64,000 bases of DNA from an uncultured Oscillospiraceae bacterium (GTDB taxonomy: Bacteria > Bacillota > Clostridia > Oscillospirales > Oscillospiraceae). Under the pieces are notes generated by a model, which saw only the letters and a program-made list of their open reading frames with translations, did no database searches and was not told the origin of the DNA. The stretch's first letter is position 1. The number at the start of each line of letters is the position of its first letter. The stretch lies in NCBI GenBank assembly GCA_948616425.1, contig CAPGBJ010000066.1, forward strand, positions 39,523 to 103,522, given 5' to 3'. Below are positions 7,878 through 16,101 of the stretch, one piece after another. The position numbers and the translations under genes are program-made.

Positions 7878-9717
7878 CGGCCCCCTCTACCGCAAGACCC
7901 TGGCCCGCTTCTGGCCCCTGTGGGGGCTGTACGGGGTGATCTGGCTGTTCTTCATCCCGCTGAACTTTCTCAGCACCTATTTCGACCGCTACTATTCTTC
8001 CTCGCCCCAGCTCAGGCTGCTGACCAATGCCCTTCACCTGCCTGAATATGTGGCCCCGGGACTGTATTTCGCCGCCTTCTTTGCCATACTGTGCGCCATG
8101 GCGGTGTTCGGCTACCTGTACAACCACCGGGCCGCCTGCTGGACCCATGCCCTGCCCATGCGCCGGGAGGCCCTGTTCACCACCCAGTATCTGGCAGGAC
8201 TCTCCTTCCTGCTGCTGCCCCAGCTGGCCGTGGCGGCACTCACCGCCGTTATCGAGGTCTCCTTCCTGCCCATGTCTAACTGGGGCGCGGCCCTGTCCGC
8301 CCTGCTCGCCTGGCTGCTGGCCATGAGCGGAATCTGCCTGTTTTTCTTCTCCTTCGCCGCCTTCTGCGCCATGTTCACCGGCCACATCCTGGCTCTGCCC
8401 GCCTTCTACTGCATCCTGAATGTGCTGGCTGACGTGATCTATACCCTGCTTAACGCCCTGATGACGGAATTTTTCTATGGCTATGCCGGGTCCCCCGGCG
8501 CCAGCCAGGTCGTGAAGTACCTCACCCCGGCCTACGTCCTGCAGGATGCGTCAAGGTGGTGGATGGAGGGCGGCTTCGCGTCTCCGGCCACCATCGCCGT
8601 CTACGCCGGGGTGGGCGTCCTGCTGACCTCTGTGTCCCTGTACGTCTACCGCCGCCGGCATGTGGAGACCGCCGGGGACGTGGTGGCTGTGTCGGTGGTC
8701 CGGCCCCTGTTCAAATACGGGGTGTCCTTCTGCTCCGGGCTCTCCTTCGGCATGTTTACCGCCGCTTTCTTCGGCTGGGGCGATCTGCCCGCCCTCATCC
8801 CCTGTATCCTGATCTGGGCCGTCATTGGCTGTTTCGCCGCCGAGATGCTTTTGAAAAAATCTTTCCGGGTGCTGCACGCCTGGAAGGGGCCTGTGGCCAT
8901 GGCCGGCGTACTGCTGGTCGTCTGTGTGGTCTGCCTCCTGGACCTGTTCAACATTGTGGGCCGGGTGCCCGACCCCGCCCAGGTGGAGACAGTGCTGGTG
9001 GATATCGATATGGGCTACCCCTATGACGGCGGGCAGATGCTCAGCACCGATATCCGCGACCCCGGCCAGCTGGAGCGAATGGTCGCTCTCCATCAAGCCA
9101 TTGTGGACAACCGGGACAACGAGGGCCGGGGCAACGACGCCGAGAGCGACTACATCTCCGTCAATTTCACCTACCAGATGTCCAACGGCTCCGAGATAAA
9201 GCGGCAGTACTACAGCGTCCCCGTCTTCGCCGAGGACCTGAATACCCCCGGCACTGTGGCCCACACCATGCAGCAGATTCTGGACGACCGGGAGCTGGTG
9301 GCCCAGGCCTACCGCTTTGACACCTTCCTAAAGGGCGGCCGCCTCACCGGGGCCTGGCTGGACCGGCTTACCAACGAAAAGGGCGACACAGAGTACAACA
9401 TCTATGTGGACGATTACGCCCAGGAGCTGTGGGACGCGGTGCTGGCCGACTTTGACGAGGGGACCATCGGCGTGCGCTACCTCTTCGACATGGACGCGGA
9501 GCGCAAGAAAAACACCTATCGGGCCGACCTGACCTTCAGCCTCACGCTGTACCAGAGGCCTGATGGCAGCGGCTCCGCCCAGGTTGGACCCGGCAACCAG
9601 GACATCGACCGTACCCTCACCATCACCCTCACCCCCAACGCCAGGCACACCCTGGCTGTCCTGGAAAAAACCGGAATCTGGGAGGAGGGCTACTCCCTCG
9701 ACAGCCCCAATCCCTGA
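7852..9717 (+). CDS. ABC-2 type transporter permease with large extracytoplasmic domain
   Basis: About 621 aa. ATG at 7852 is preferred over the upstream in-frame ATG at 7831 because GGGAGGTGAGG lies just before it. Roughly eight hydrophobic segments fill residues 15-370 (for example WGLYGVIWLFFIPLNF and MAGVLLVVCVVCLLDLF). A C-terminal domain of about 240 residues without membrane segments follows (VETVLVDIDMGYPYDGGQML onward), probably on the outer face. It is the membrane partner of the preceding ATPase. The substrate cannot be read from sequence; YtrA-linked exporters often serve envelope-stress or peptide export. Confidence 0.85.
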   Translation: MRSATSYFNGPLYRKTLARFWPLWGLYGVIWLFFIPLNFLSTYFDRYYSSSPQLRLLTNALHLPEYVAPGLYFAAFFAILCAMAVFGYLYNHRAACWTHALPMRREALFTTQYLAGLSFLLLPQLAVAALTAVIEVSFLPMSNWGAALSALLAWLLAMSGICLFFFSFAAFCAMFTGHILALPAFYCILNVLADVIYTLLNALMTEFFYGYAGSPGASQVVKYLTPAYVLQDASRWWMEGGFASPATIAVYAGVGVLLTSVSLYVYRRRHVETAGDVVAVSVVRPLFKYGVSFCSGLSFGMFTAAFFGWGDLPALIPCILIWAVIGCFAAEMLLKKSFRVLHAWKGPVAMAGVLLVVCVVCLLDLFNIVGRVPDPAQVETVLVDIDMGYPYDGGQMLSTDIRDPGQLERMVALHQAIVDNRDNEGRGNDAESDYISVNFTYQMSNGSEIKRQYYSVPVFAEDLNTPGTVAHTMQQILDDRELVAQAYRFDTFLKGGRLTGAWLDRLTNEKGDTEYNIYVDDYAQELWDAVLADFDEGTIGVRYLFDMDAERKKNTYRADLTFSLTLYQRPDGSGSAQVGPGNQDIDRTLTITLTPNARHTLAVLEKTGIWEEGYSLDSPNP

Positions 9718-9803
9718 GGGGCGCCCCCCATTCCCCTGTTCTGTCCGCCAGATGTGGACGGCGCCCTCTTCCCCCGCTAAATCCCTCTTAAAACCCCCTT
9801 CTG

Positions 9804-9841
9804 CACCCGTTAAGGGCCCCAAAAAGGGCCCTTAACGGGTG
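9804..9841 (+). terminator. Terminator of the ABC transporter operon
   Basis: CACCCGTTAAGGGCCC pairs with its complement across a short A-rich loop, and the sequence after it turns AT-rich. It lies about 90 bp after the permease stop. Confidence 0.85.
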
Positions 9842-9950
9842 TATTATTTCGAACAAAAATACATTTTGTATTCTTGTTCGCCCTTTGCGGACACCTCACC
9901 ACCTGGTTAGAGGCGGTTTGTGCCCCACCCCAAAATGCCAGAAAATCTTA

Positions 9951-9979
9951 TTGCAATTTGAGCGTTTCTTCGCTATAAT
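9951..9979 (+). promoter_or_regulatory. Promoter of the thiolase gene
   Basis: TTGCAA (9951-9956) and TATAAT (9974-9979) are spaced by 17 bp, giving a leader of about 65 nt before AGGAGGTAA and the ATG. Confidence 0.75.
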
Positions 9980-10049
9980 GAAGTCCAAGAGCGGTTATCC
10001 CGAGCCCCTCTCACCGCGGTCTACTAAAATTCAGGAGGTAACACATATT

Positions 10050-11306
10050 ATGAGAGAAGTTTATGTCGTCAACTGCTGCCGCACCGCCATTGGCTCCTTC
10101 GGCGGGTCCCTGAAGGATACCCCCGCCGCCGACCTGGGCGCCACCGTCATCAAAGAGGCCCTGAACCGGGCGGGCGTCGCCCCGGAGAACGTGGACGAGG
10201 TCATGTTCGGCTGTATCCTCACCGCCGGCCTGGGCCAGAACGTGGCCCGTCAGGCCAGCTTGAAGGCCGGCATTCCCACCTCCGTCCCCGCCTACACCGT
10301 GGGTATGGTGTGCGGTTCCGGCATGAAGTCGGTCATTGAGGCCGGCCGGACCATCGCCCTGGGAGATGCCGAGATTGTGGTAGCCGGCGGCACCGAGAAC
10401 ATGTCCGCCGCCCCCTTCGCCCTCCCCGCCGCCCGCTGGGGCGCCCGCATGGGCGACAACAAGATGGTGGACACCATGATTAAGGACGGCCTGTGGGATG
10501 TGTATAACAATTACCACATGGGCACCACCGCGGAGAACATCTGCGACGTGTGGGGCATCACCCGGGAGGAGCTGGACGAGTTCGGCTACAACTCCCAGAA
10601 AAAGGCCGCCGACGCCATGGCAGCCGGCAAGTTTGACGACGAGATTGTCCCCGTGATGATCAAGGTGAAGAAGGAAATGGTGGAGTTCAAGGTGGATGAG
10701 TTCCCCCGTCTGTCCCCCCTGGATAAGCTGGCCAAGCTGCGGGGCGCCTTCCCCTGCGGCCCCGAGGGCGTGGAGGACGAGATTGTCCACACCTTTGAGG
10801 TCACCGGCGTCCACGAGGCCGACGCCAAGAAGCATGTCCAGCGGGTCACCGCCGGCCAGGCCTCCGGCATCAACGACGGCGCCGCCGCCATCGTGCTGGC
10901 CTCCAAGGAGGCCGTGGAGAAGTACGGCCTCAAGCCCATGGCCAAGCTGATCAGCTGGGGCCAGGGCGGCGTAGATCCCAAGATCATGGGCGTGGGCCCC
11001 GTGCCCGCCTCCCGCCAGGCCATGGAGAAAGCCGGCCTGAAGATTGAGGACATGGACCTGGTGGAGGCCAACGAGGCCTTTGCCGCCCAGTCCATCGCTG
11101 TGGCCCGGGAGCTGAACTTTGACATGAGCAAGGTCAATGTCAACGGCGGCGCCATCGCCCTGGGTCACCCCGTGGGCGCCTCCGGAGCCCGCATCATCGT
11201 CACCCTGCTCCACGAGCTGGCCAAGCGGGACGACGCCAAGAAGGGTCTGGCCACCCTGTGCATCGGCGGCGGCATGGGCGTTGCCACCATTTTTGAGAAG
11301 TGCTGA
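10050..11306 (+). CDS. thlA: Acetyl-CoA C-acetyltransferase (thiolase)
   Basis: 418 aa. It condenses two acetyl-CoA to acetoacetyl-CoA, entering butyrate or other fermentation routes. The acylated Cys is in VGMVCGSGMK (about residue 89). The active-site His lies in NVNGGAIALGHPVGASGAR, and the second Cys in ATLCIGGGMGVA. ATG at 10050 follows AGGAGGTAAC; the longer upstream frame has no RBS. Compared with the roughly 392-residue clostridial enzyme it carries about 26 extra residues between LAKLRGAF and VTAGQASG (acidic, EGVEDEIVHTFEV). It is monocistronic, bounded by its own promoter and terminator. Confidence 0.95.
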   Translation: MREVYVVNCCRTAIGSFGGSLKDTPAADLGATVIKEALNRAGVAPENVDEVMFGCILTAGLGQNVARQASLKAGIPTSVPAYTVGMVCGSGMKSVIEAGRTIALGDAEIVVAGGTENMSAAPFALPAARWGARMGDNKMVDTMIKDGLWDVYNNYHMGTTAENICDVWGITREELDEFGYNSQKKAADAMAAGKFDDEIVPVMIKVKKEMVEFKVDEFPRLSPLDKLAKLRGAFPCGPEGVEDEIVHTFEVTGVHEADAKKHVQRVTAGQASGINDGAAAIVLASKEAVEKYGLKPMAKLISWGQGGVDPKIMGVGPVPASRQAMEKAGLKIEDMDLVEANEAFAAQSIAVARELNFDMSKVNVNGGAIALGHPVGASGARIIVTLLHELAKRDDAKKGLATLCIGGGMGVATIFEKC

Positions 11307-11323
11307 GTCAGTCAAACACACAG

Positions 11324-11354
11324 CCGGCCCGGGAGCAATCCCGGGCCGGTTTTA
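11324..11354 (+). terminator. Terminator of thlA
   Basis: A perfect 10-bp stem CCGGCCCGGG / CCCGGGCCGG with loop AGCAAT is followed by TTTTATT. The far end touches the stop of the converging RHH gene. Confidence 0.9.
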
Positions 11355-11528
11355 TTGTCTGCCCTTTTGAAAAACAGAAACCGTTACGTCTTTTTCTTCA
11401 ATATGCTTCCATATCAGCCAACGGACATAGGCGGATACCGTCTGCTTTCTCTCTTCCGCAAGTCCCTTCAGCGCCTGGTAAATGGGCGGCGGCATCCCTA
11501 CTACTACTTTTTTTGTGTTAATACGCAT
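11352..11528 (-). CDS. Small ribbon-helix-helix-like DNA-binding protein
   Basis: 58 aa from ATG 11528, which has AAGGAG about 8 nt upstream. The longer upstream frame runs through the divergent promoter and is rejected. The sequence MRINTKKVVVGMPPPIYQAL, then LAEERKQTVSAYVRWLIWKH, has the strand-helix-helix layout of CopG/Arc repressors: a short beta strand, then an amphipathic helix with a TVSAYVRWLI second helix. It is divergent from the XRE gene at 11625, and the two share a palindromic spacer, suggesting a small regulatory pair or the antitoxin-like half of a module. Target unknown. Confidence 0.55.
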   Translation of the reverse strand: MRINTKKVVVGMPPPIYQALKGLAEERKQTVSAYVRWLIWKHIEEKDVTVSVFQKGRQ

Positions 11529-11598
11529 CTTTCGTCTCCTTGCTACCACATCTGGTCGCATTTGGGATAATATATCATTTTTTTCGTATGCTGTCAAT

Positions 11599-11610
11599 AT
11601 CATATATGAT
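11599..11610. promoter_or_regulatory. Palindromic operator candidate between divergent regulators
   Basis: ATCATATATGAT is a perfect 12-bp palindrome 15 bp before the XRE start codon. A related ATATATCAT lies at about 11569-11577. Both sit in the only AT-rich stretch of the 96-bp divergent spacer, as expected for a site bound by one of the flanking small regulators. Confidence 0.5.
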
Positions 11611-11624
11611 AGCAGGAGGCGGAA

Positions 11625-11843
11625 ATGGATTATATTGACAGAATGGTGGCCGTTCGTGTAGACGCGGATGACACACAGCGATCCCTGGGGAAAAAACTGG
11701 ACATCAGCTACTCCCAATGGGGTGCATATGAAAATAGGTCACATGAAATGCCCATCCGGTATCTGGTAAAATTCTGCCAGCACTATGGCGTCAGCGCCGA
11801 CTATATCCTCGGCCTGGGCCGGGATATGAAGTGGCCCCGATAG
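11625..11843 (+). CDS. Small XRE-family helix-turn-helix protein
   Basis: 72 aa behind GCAGGAGGCGGA. It consists almost wholly of an HTH_3 fold: VRVDADDTQRSLGKKLDISY, then SQWGAYENRSHEMPIRYLVKFCQHYGVSADYILGL. The ending VSADYILGL is the classic XRE domain end. The usual first-helix RxxRxxxGLTQ is altered to VRVDADDTQRSLG. No effector domain is present. It is probably autoregulatory with the divergent RHH gene. Confidence 0.8.
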   Translation: MDYIDRMVAVRVDADDTQRSLGKKLDISYSQWGAYENRSHEMPIRYLVKFCQHYGVSADYILGLGRDMKWPR

Positions 11844-12327
11844 CGGGCCGCCGCAGGCGGCCCCCAAAACGCAGCCCAGCGCAGCGGCTGCGCTTTGGAG
11901 AGGAGGAGCAGCGAAATGAGCGAGCTATCGGCTTTAGCCGGAAGCGAGGGATATGGAGCTTGCGACGACGAAAAACCCCGGACACCTGCTCCAAGGTATC
12001 CGGGGCTTCCCGTTGAAAAAGAGGATTAAAATGAAACGAACTGTCTCTTGCAGATTTTATGATACAGGAAAGATATTAACAAATCCAACTCCAGATGTTA
12101 CAAAAAGATTAAATCATCTAAAATTGATTCCCCTGTATAGGAAATCATTGGCAAATTTGGACATGCCTATGTGGATGCGCGTAAAAAGGGAGAAAGGCCG
12201 GCGGAGCGACCCGCCAGCCTTTCCAAAAATGGAGGATAGAATGAAAAGATGTTCTTGCCTTGCGAGTATGAGTATAGCCAAAAGATTTTACAAAAGTTCA
12301 CGCCAGTTGTTACAAAAGATTTAAATA
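11844..12327. other. Gene-poor spacer with two hairpins
   Basis: No convincing gene. The XRE gene is followed by a G+C-rich stretch and a hairpin (about 11974-12006, CCCCGGACACCT pairing imperfectly with AGGTATCCGGGG), probably its terminator. From about 12025 the composition turns AT-rich. A second hairpin (12192-12223, GAAAGGCCGGCGG pairing with CCGCCAGCCTTTC) lies about 105 bp past the converging tadA stop and may terminate it. A 97-aa frame from 12031 crosses this hairpin and is probably not translated. Confidence 0.5.
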
Positions 12328-12771
12328 TTATCGTAAACCTTGAAAAAAGGTCTGGAGTATCGCCTCGCACTCCTCCTCCAGCGGCCCTTGATAGATGCGG
12401 GGGCGGTGGTTGAACCGCTCCTCGAAGAGGTTGAGCACCGAGCCGCAGCAACCGGCTTTCTCGTCCTTTGCCCCATAGCGGACCGCCTCCACCCGGGCGT
12501 TGATGATGGCCCCGGCGCACATGGGACAGGGCTCCAGCGTGACATAGAGGGTGCAGCCGTGGAGCCGCCAGCTTCCAAGCCGGGCACAGGCGTCCCGGAT
12601 GGCCTCCACCTCGGCGTGGGCGGTGGCGTCGCCGTCCGCCTCCCGGCGGTTGCGGCCCCGGCCTATGATCTCCCCATCCCGGACAATGACGCAGCCTACC
12701 GGCACATCGCCGTCAGCCATGGCCTCCCGGGCCAGACGCAGGGCCTCGCCCATAAAATAGTTGTGGTTCAT
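12328..12771 (-). CDS. tadA: tRNA-specific adenosine-34 deaminase
   Basis: 147 aa, normal length. It deaminates A34 to inosine in the tRNA-Arg(ACG) anticodon. The zinc/catalytic signature HAEVEAI (His about 52, Glu 54) and PCPMCAGA (Cys pair about 83/86) are intact, as is the N-terminal ALRLAREAM..DVPVGCVIV. ATG at 12771 has GGGGGAGAG upstream. The family also contains guanine deaminases, but DVPVGCVIV and the short length fit TadA. Confidence 0.95.
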   Translation of the reverse strand: MNHNYFMGEALRLAREAMADGDVPVGCVIVRDGEIIGRGRNRREADGDATAHAEVEAIRDACARLGSWRLHGCTLYVTLEPCPMCAGAIINARVEAVRYGAKDEKAGCCGSVLNLFEERFNHRPRIYQGPLEEECEAILQTFFQGLR

Positions 12772-12876
12772 CCCCTGCTCTCCCCCATTCGTTTCTTTCA
12801 GTCAGAGTTTACCGTCCCTTTGACGCGGGAACATTTATGTCCATACAGGCGCGCCGCGACCACCGCCTTTACTTTA

Positions 12877-12906
12877 ATTATACCACAGGCCGCGCCCCCG
12901 CCGCAA
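12877..12906 (-). promoter_or_regulatory. Probable tadA promoter
   Basis: Read on the minus strand: TTGCGG (12906-12901), an 18-bp gap, and TATAAT (12882-12877), about 105 nt before the tadA start. Confidence 0.5.
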
Positions 12907-13013
12907 TTGGCGGCGCCCCGCATTTTTGGCCAGATTCCCAGGATGGTTCTATGTTTACAACAGGTTATCCCAGGAAAAAGGCCAAAACCGGCGAAAGAAC
13001 AGCAAAAACGCCA

Positions 13014-13042
13014 TTGCCATTTTCTGAAAAAGGCTGTATAAT
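13014..13042 (+). promoter_or_regulatory. typA promoter
   Basis: TTGCCA (13014-13019), 17 bp, TATAAT (13037-13042), only about 33 nt before the TTG start. Confidence 0.7.
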
Positions 13043-13081
13043 GTGTCGTTATCATTCTGAATTTTATCGAGGTGCGTCAAT

Positions 13082-14911
13082 TTGCGGAACGAAAAATTAC
13101 GGAACATCGCCATTATTGCCCACGTGGACCATGGAAAGACCACCCTGGTGGACGAGATGCTCAAGCAGTCGGGCGTCTACCGGGAGAATCAGGCGGTGAC
13201 CGACCGGGTGATGGACTCGGGCGACCTGGAGCGGGAGCGGGGTATTACCATCACCGCCAAGAACACCGCCATTCAATACGGCGGTGTGAAGATCAATATT
13301 GTGGATACCCCGGGGCACGCCGACTTCGGCGGCGAGGTGGAGCGCATCCTGAAGATGGTCAACGGGGTCATCCTGCTGGTGGACGCCGCCGAGGGGCCCA
13401 TGCCCCAGACCCGCTTTGTCCTGTCCAAGGCCCTGGAGCTGGGCCACAAGGTGATCGTGGTGGTGAACAAGATCGACCGCCCTGACCAGCGGGTCTACGA
13501 GGTGGTGGACGAGTGTTTGGAACTGCTGCTGGACCTGGACGCCACCGACGAGCAGTTGGACTCCCCCATGCTGTTCTGCTCCGGCCGCCAGGGCACCGCC
13601 TCGGTGCAGCCCGACGTGGCGGGCAGCGACTTAAAGCCCCTCTTCGAGACCATCATCGACTATATCCCCGCCCCTGAGGTGGAGGTGGACGCCCCCTTCC
13701 AGATGCTGGTGTCCTCCATCGACTACAACGAGTTTGTGGGCCGCATCGCCATCGGCCGCATTGAGCGGGGCAGCGTGAAACAGAATCAGGAGATCGCGGT
13801 GTGCAACTTCCACCACCCCGACGCCGCCCCCATGAAGGCCAAGGCCACCGCCCTCTACGAGTTCGACGGTCTGGGCAAGGTCCCCGTGCAGGAGGCCGCC
13901 GCGGGCAACATTATCGCCCTGAGCGGCATCGGCGATGTGACCATAGGGGACACCATCTGCGCCCCCGAGCAGGTGGAGCCCATCCAGTTCGTCCAGATCT
14001 CCGCCCCCACCATTGAGATGACCTTCTCGGTGAACGACTCCCCCTTCGCCGGCCGGGAGGGCAAGTTCGTCACCAGCCGCCAGCTCCGGGACCGGCTGTT
14101 CCGGGAGATGCTGAAGGACGTGTCTTTGAAGGTGACTGAGGTGGAGAACGCCACCGACTCCTTCAACGTGGCCGGCCGTGGGGAGATGTCCCTGTCCATC
14201 CTTATCGAGACCATGCGCCGGGAGGGGTACGAACTCCAGGTGTCGCCCCCCCGCGTCCTCTATCAGGAGGTGGACGGCGTGAAGTGCGAGCCCATCGAGC
14301 GGGTGGTCATCGACGTGCCCACCGACTATGTGGGGGCCGTGATGGAGAAGCTGGGGTCCCGCAAGGGGGAATTTGTCACCATGAACCCGGTGGGCAACCG
14401 CACCAAGCTGGAGTTCCTGGTGCCCGCCCGGGGCCTGTTCGGCTACCGCAGCGAGTTCCTCACCGACACCAAGGGGGAGGGCATCATGGCCTCCGTCTTC
14501 GACAGCTACGCCCCCGTCAAGGGAGAAATTCAGCGCCGGTCCACCGGCTCCCTGGTGGCCTTTGAGACGGGGGAGGCGGTGACCTACGGCCTGTTCAACG
14601 CCCAGGAGCGGGGCGCCCTGTTCATCGGCGCGGGCACCCCGGTCTACGGCGGCATGATCGTGGGCGAGTGCCCCAAGGCGGAGGACATCTCGGTCAACGT
14701 GTGCAAAAAGAAGCAGCTGACCAACATGCGGGCCTCCGGTTCTGACGAGGCGCTGCGCCTGGTCACCCCCCGCCAGCTCTCCTTGGAACAGTGCCTGGAG
14801 TTTTTGGCCGACGACGAGCTGTTGGAGTGTACCCCCGAAAACCTCCGTCTCCGCAAGCGCCTGCTGGACCACGGCGCCCGGATGCGGGAGGCCTCCAAGA
14901 AAAAGGGATAA
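13082..14911 (+). CDS. typA: Ribosome-associated translational GTPase TypA/BipA
   Basis: 609 aa. It is a ribosome-binding GTPase of the EF-G family involved in 50S assembly and stress adaptation. G1 is AHVDHGKTTL (residues 13-22), switch motif RERGITI, G3 DTPGHADFGGEV and G4 NKIDRPDQ. Domain II follows, then the EF-G-like domains III and V (GRGEMSLSILIETMRREGYE; GAVMEKLGSRKGEF) and the TypA-specific C-terminus rich in K/R. The start is TTG at 13082 with GAGGTG upstream; no ATG lies close to the conserved N-terminus. Confidence 0.96.
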   Translation: MRNEKLRNIAIIAHVDHGKTTLVDEMLKQSGVYRENQAVTDRVMDSGDLERERGITITAKNTAIQYGGVKINIVDTPGHADFGGEVERILKMVNGVILLVDAAEGPMPQTRFVLSKALELGHKVIVVVNKIDRPDQRVYEVVDECLELLLDLDATDEQLDSPMLFCSGRQGTASVQPDVAGSDLKPLFETIIDYIPAPEVEVDAPFQMLVSSIDYNEFVGRIAIGRIERGSVKQNQEIAVCNFHHPDAAPMKAKATALYEFDGLGKVPVQEAAAGNIIALSGIGDVTIGDTICAPEQVEPIQFVQISAPTIEMTFSVNDSPFAGREGKFVTSRQLRDRLFREMLKDVSLKVTEVENATDSFNVAGRGEMSLSILIETMRREGYELQVSPPRVLYQEVDGVKCEPIERVVIDVPTDYVGAVMEKLGSRKGEFVTMNPVGNRTKLEFLVPARGLFGYRSEFLTDTKGEGIMASVFDSYAPVKGEIQRRSTGSLVAFETGEAVTYGLFNAQERGALFIGAGTPVYGGMIVGECPKAEDISVNVCKKKQLTNMRASGSDEALRLVTPRQLSLEQCLEFLADDELLECTPENLRLRKRLLDHGARMREASKKKG

Positions 14912-14920
14912 CTTTATTTT

Positions 14921-14946
14921 ATCGGCTCTCCTGCTGGGGAGCCGAT
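14921..14946 (+). terminator. typA terminator
   Basis: ATCGGCTCTCC pairs with GGGGAGCCGAT across a tetraloop, followed by TTTCTGTCTT, 10 bp after the stop. Confidence 0.85.
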
Positions 14947-14953
14947 TTCTGTC

Positions 14954-14982
14954 TTGTTGCGGCACCGTGATTATGCTATAAT
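14954..14982 (+). promoter_or_regulatory. Promoter of the PEBP-synthetase operon
   Basis: TTGTTG (14954-14959), 17 bp, TATAAT (14977-14982), 31 nt before the PEBP start codon. No other promoter is evident before the next two genes. Confidence 0.7.
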
Positions 14983-15012
14983 AATAGATATTTTATTGAG
15001 GCAGGGAGTAAC

Positions 15013-15489
15013 ATGGCCGGCGGGGAGAAGAATATGGAAGCTTTGGCAATACGCTGTCCCGGCGTGGAAAACGGCAGATTTCTTCTGGACCACACCGGCC
15101 GGGGGCGGGACCTGTCCCCGGAGCTGATTCTGGAAAACCTGTCCCCGGAGGCGGTCACTTTGGCCGTCACCCTGGAGGATATGAGCCACCCCATAAAGGG
15201 CTTTACCCACTGGGTAATCTGGAATCTTCCGGCGGCGGACCGCATCCCGGGGGCCATCCCGGCAGGGAAGACGGTACCCGGCAGCGGGGTGCAGGGAGTG
15301 GCCTACGGCATCCACCGCTACGCCGGCCCCAAGCCGCCCCGGCGGACACAGCACACCTACCGCTTCACCGTCTACGCGCTGGACGGCGCCCTGGCCCTGC
15401 ACAGCCGCGCCCGGAAAAAGGCATTTCTCCGGGCGGCGGAGGGGCATGTCCTCCAGCGCGGAAGTATTTCCGGAATCTTTGCGTCGTGA
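15013..15489 (+). CDS. YbhB/YbcL family PEBP (Raf kinase inhibitor-like) protein
   Basis: 158 aa. It has the phosphatidylethanolamine-binding-protein core: LSPELILENLSPEAVTLAVT, LEDMSHPIKGFTHWVIWNLP (the conserved HW pair), then GVQGVAYGIHRYAGPKPPR, equivalent to the family's Y.GP.PP loop. Bacterial members are cytoplasmic or periplasmic ligand-binding proteins without a firmly assigned role. ATG 15013 follows GGGAG. Its stop is only 15 bp before the RelA/SpoT-domain gene, so the two are probably co-transcribed. Confidence 0.88.
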   Translation: MAGGEKNMEALAIRCPGVENGRFLLDHTGRGRDLSPELILENLSPEAVTLAVTLEDMSHPIKGFTHWVIWNLPAADRIPGAIPAGKTVPGSGVQGVAYGIHRYAGPKPPRRTQHTYRFTVYALDGALALHSRARKKAFLRAAEGHVLQRGSISGIFAS

Positions 15490-15504
15490 AAAGGCGGGTG
15501 GCAT

Positions 15505-16101
15505 ATGGATTTGTTTATTGCCAGAGATATTTTAGACCAGCTGTCTTATCGTTCCACTCTGGGGCAGAGCCTGAAACAAATCTCCCTGCGCGGGACGCCC
15601 CTTGCTCTGATTCTGGACGATATTGCCAAGTACCGTTCCAGCTATATTGACGTTCTGGTTCAGGAAAACCTGATTGGCTCCCGTTTTAAAAGTGAGGACT
15701 CCATCATACGAAAGTATAAAAAGACCCTTCAATCGGGCGGCGGCTTTAAGCAGTGCTTTAATGATGTGCTGGGCTTCCGGCTGCATTTTGACAGATACCC
15801 GGAAGAATACCCCCCTCATTTCCGTGTTGTTGACCTCCGGCAGGGAAAGCTGCTGGACGACGGCTACCGGGCGGTCCATCTCTATTATCAGCGGGATAAT
15901 CTGGCCTACCCCATCGAGGTGCAGCTCTGGTGCGGTTCAGACTACTGGTTTAACCTCTGGAGCCACCAGTATATCTATAAGTATAAATCCCCGGAGACGG
16001 GCAGAAAATTATATTCGGAATTTTCCGGCGGTATGATTCGGTCTGAACAGGACTTTTTGGCCCGTCTGAACGATTGGGAGGCGGAAGACAATGGGGGATA
16101 A
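15505..16101 (+). CDS. Stand-alone RelA/SpoT-type nucleotide pyrophosphokinase domain protein
   Basis: 198 aa. It contains only the (p)ppGpp synthetase fold: no HD hydrolase, TGS or ACT domain. The substrate-binding block RxKxxxSxxxK is exact (R60, K62, S66, K70). The metal-binding Asp is in FNDVLGFRLHF (D87), the guanosine-stacking GYR is at 120-122 with H125, and the catalytic Glu is in IEVQLW (E139). By family this could be a small alarmone synthetase, or a toxSAS toxin that makes (p)ppApp or pyrophosphorylates tRNA. The 11-bp overlap with a small downstream gene favours a toxin-antitoxin reading, but this is inference. The housekeeping relA is separate, at 41695-43932. Confidence 0.85.
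   Translation: MDLFIARDILDQLSYRSTLGQSLKQISLRGTPLALILDDIAKYRSSYIDVLVQENLIGSRFKSEDSIIRKYKKTLQSGGGFKQCFNDVLGFRLHFDRYPEEYPPHFRVVDLRQGKLLDDGYRAVHLYYQRDNLAYPIEVQLWCGSDYWFNLWSHQYIYKYKSPETGRKLYSEFSGGMIRSEQDFLARLNDWEAEDNGG

Noticed and set aside
10011..11321. 436-aa minus-strand frame
   Set aside because: Antisense to the thiolase; Gly/His/Val-rich shadow without family motifs.
12031..12324. 97-aa frame after the XRE gene with a weak RBS
   Set aside because: Crosses a terminator-like hairpin, is Lys/Arg/Ser-rich without any domain, and lies in AT-rich spacer; more likely non-coding.
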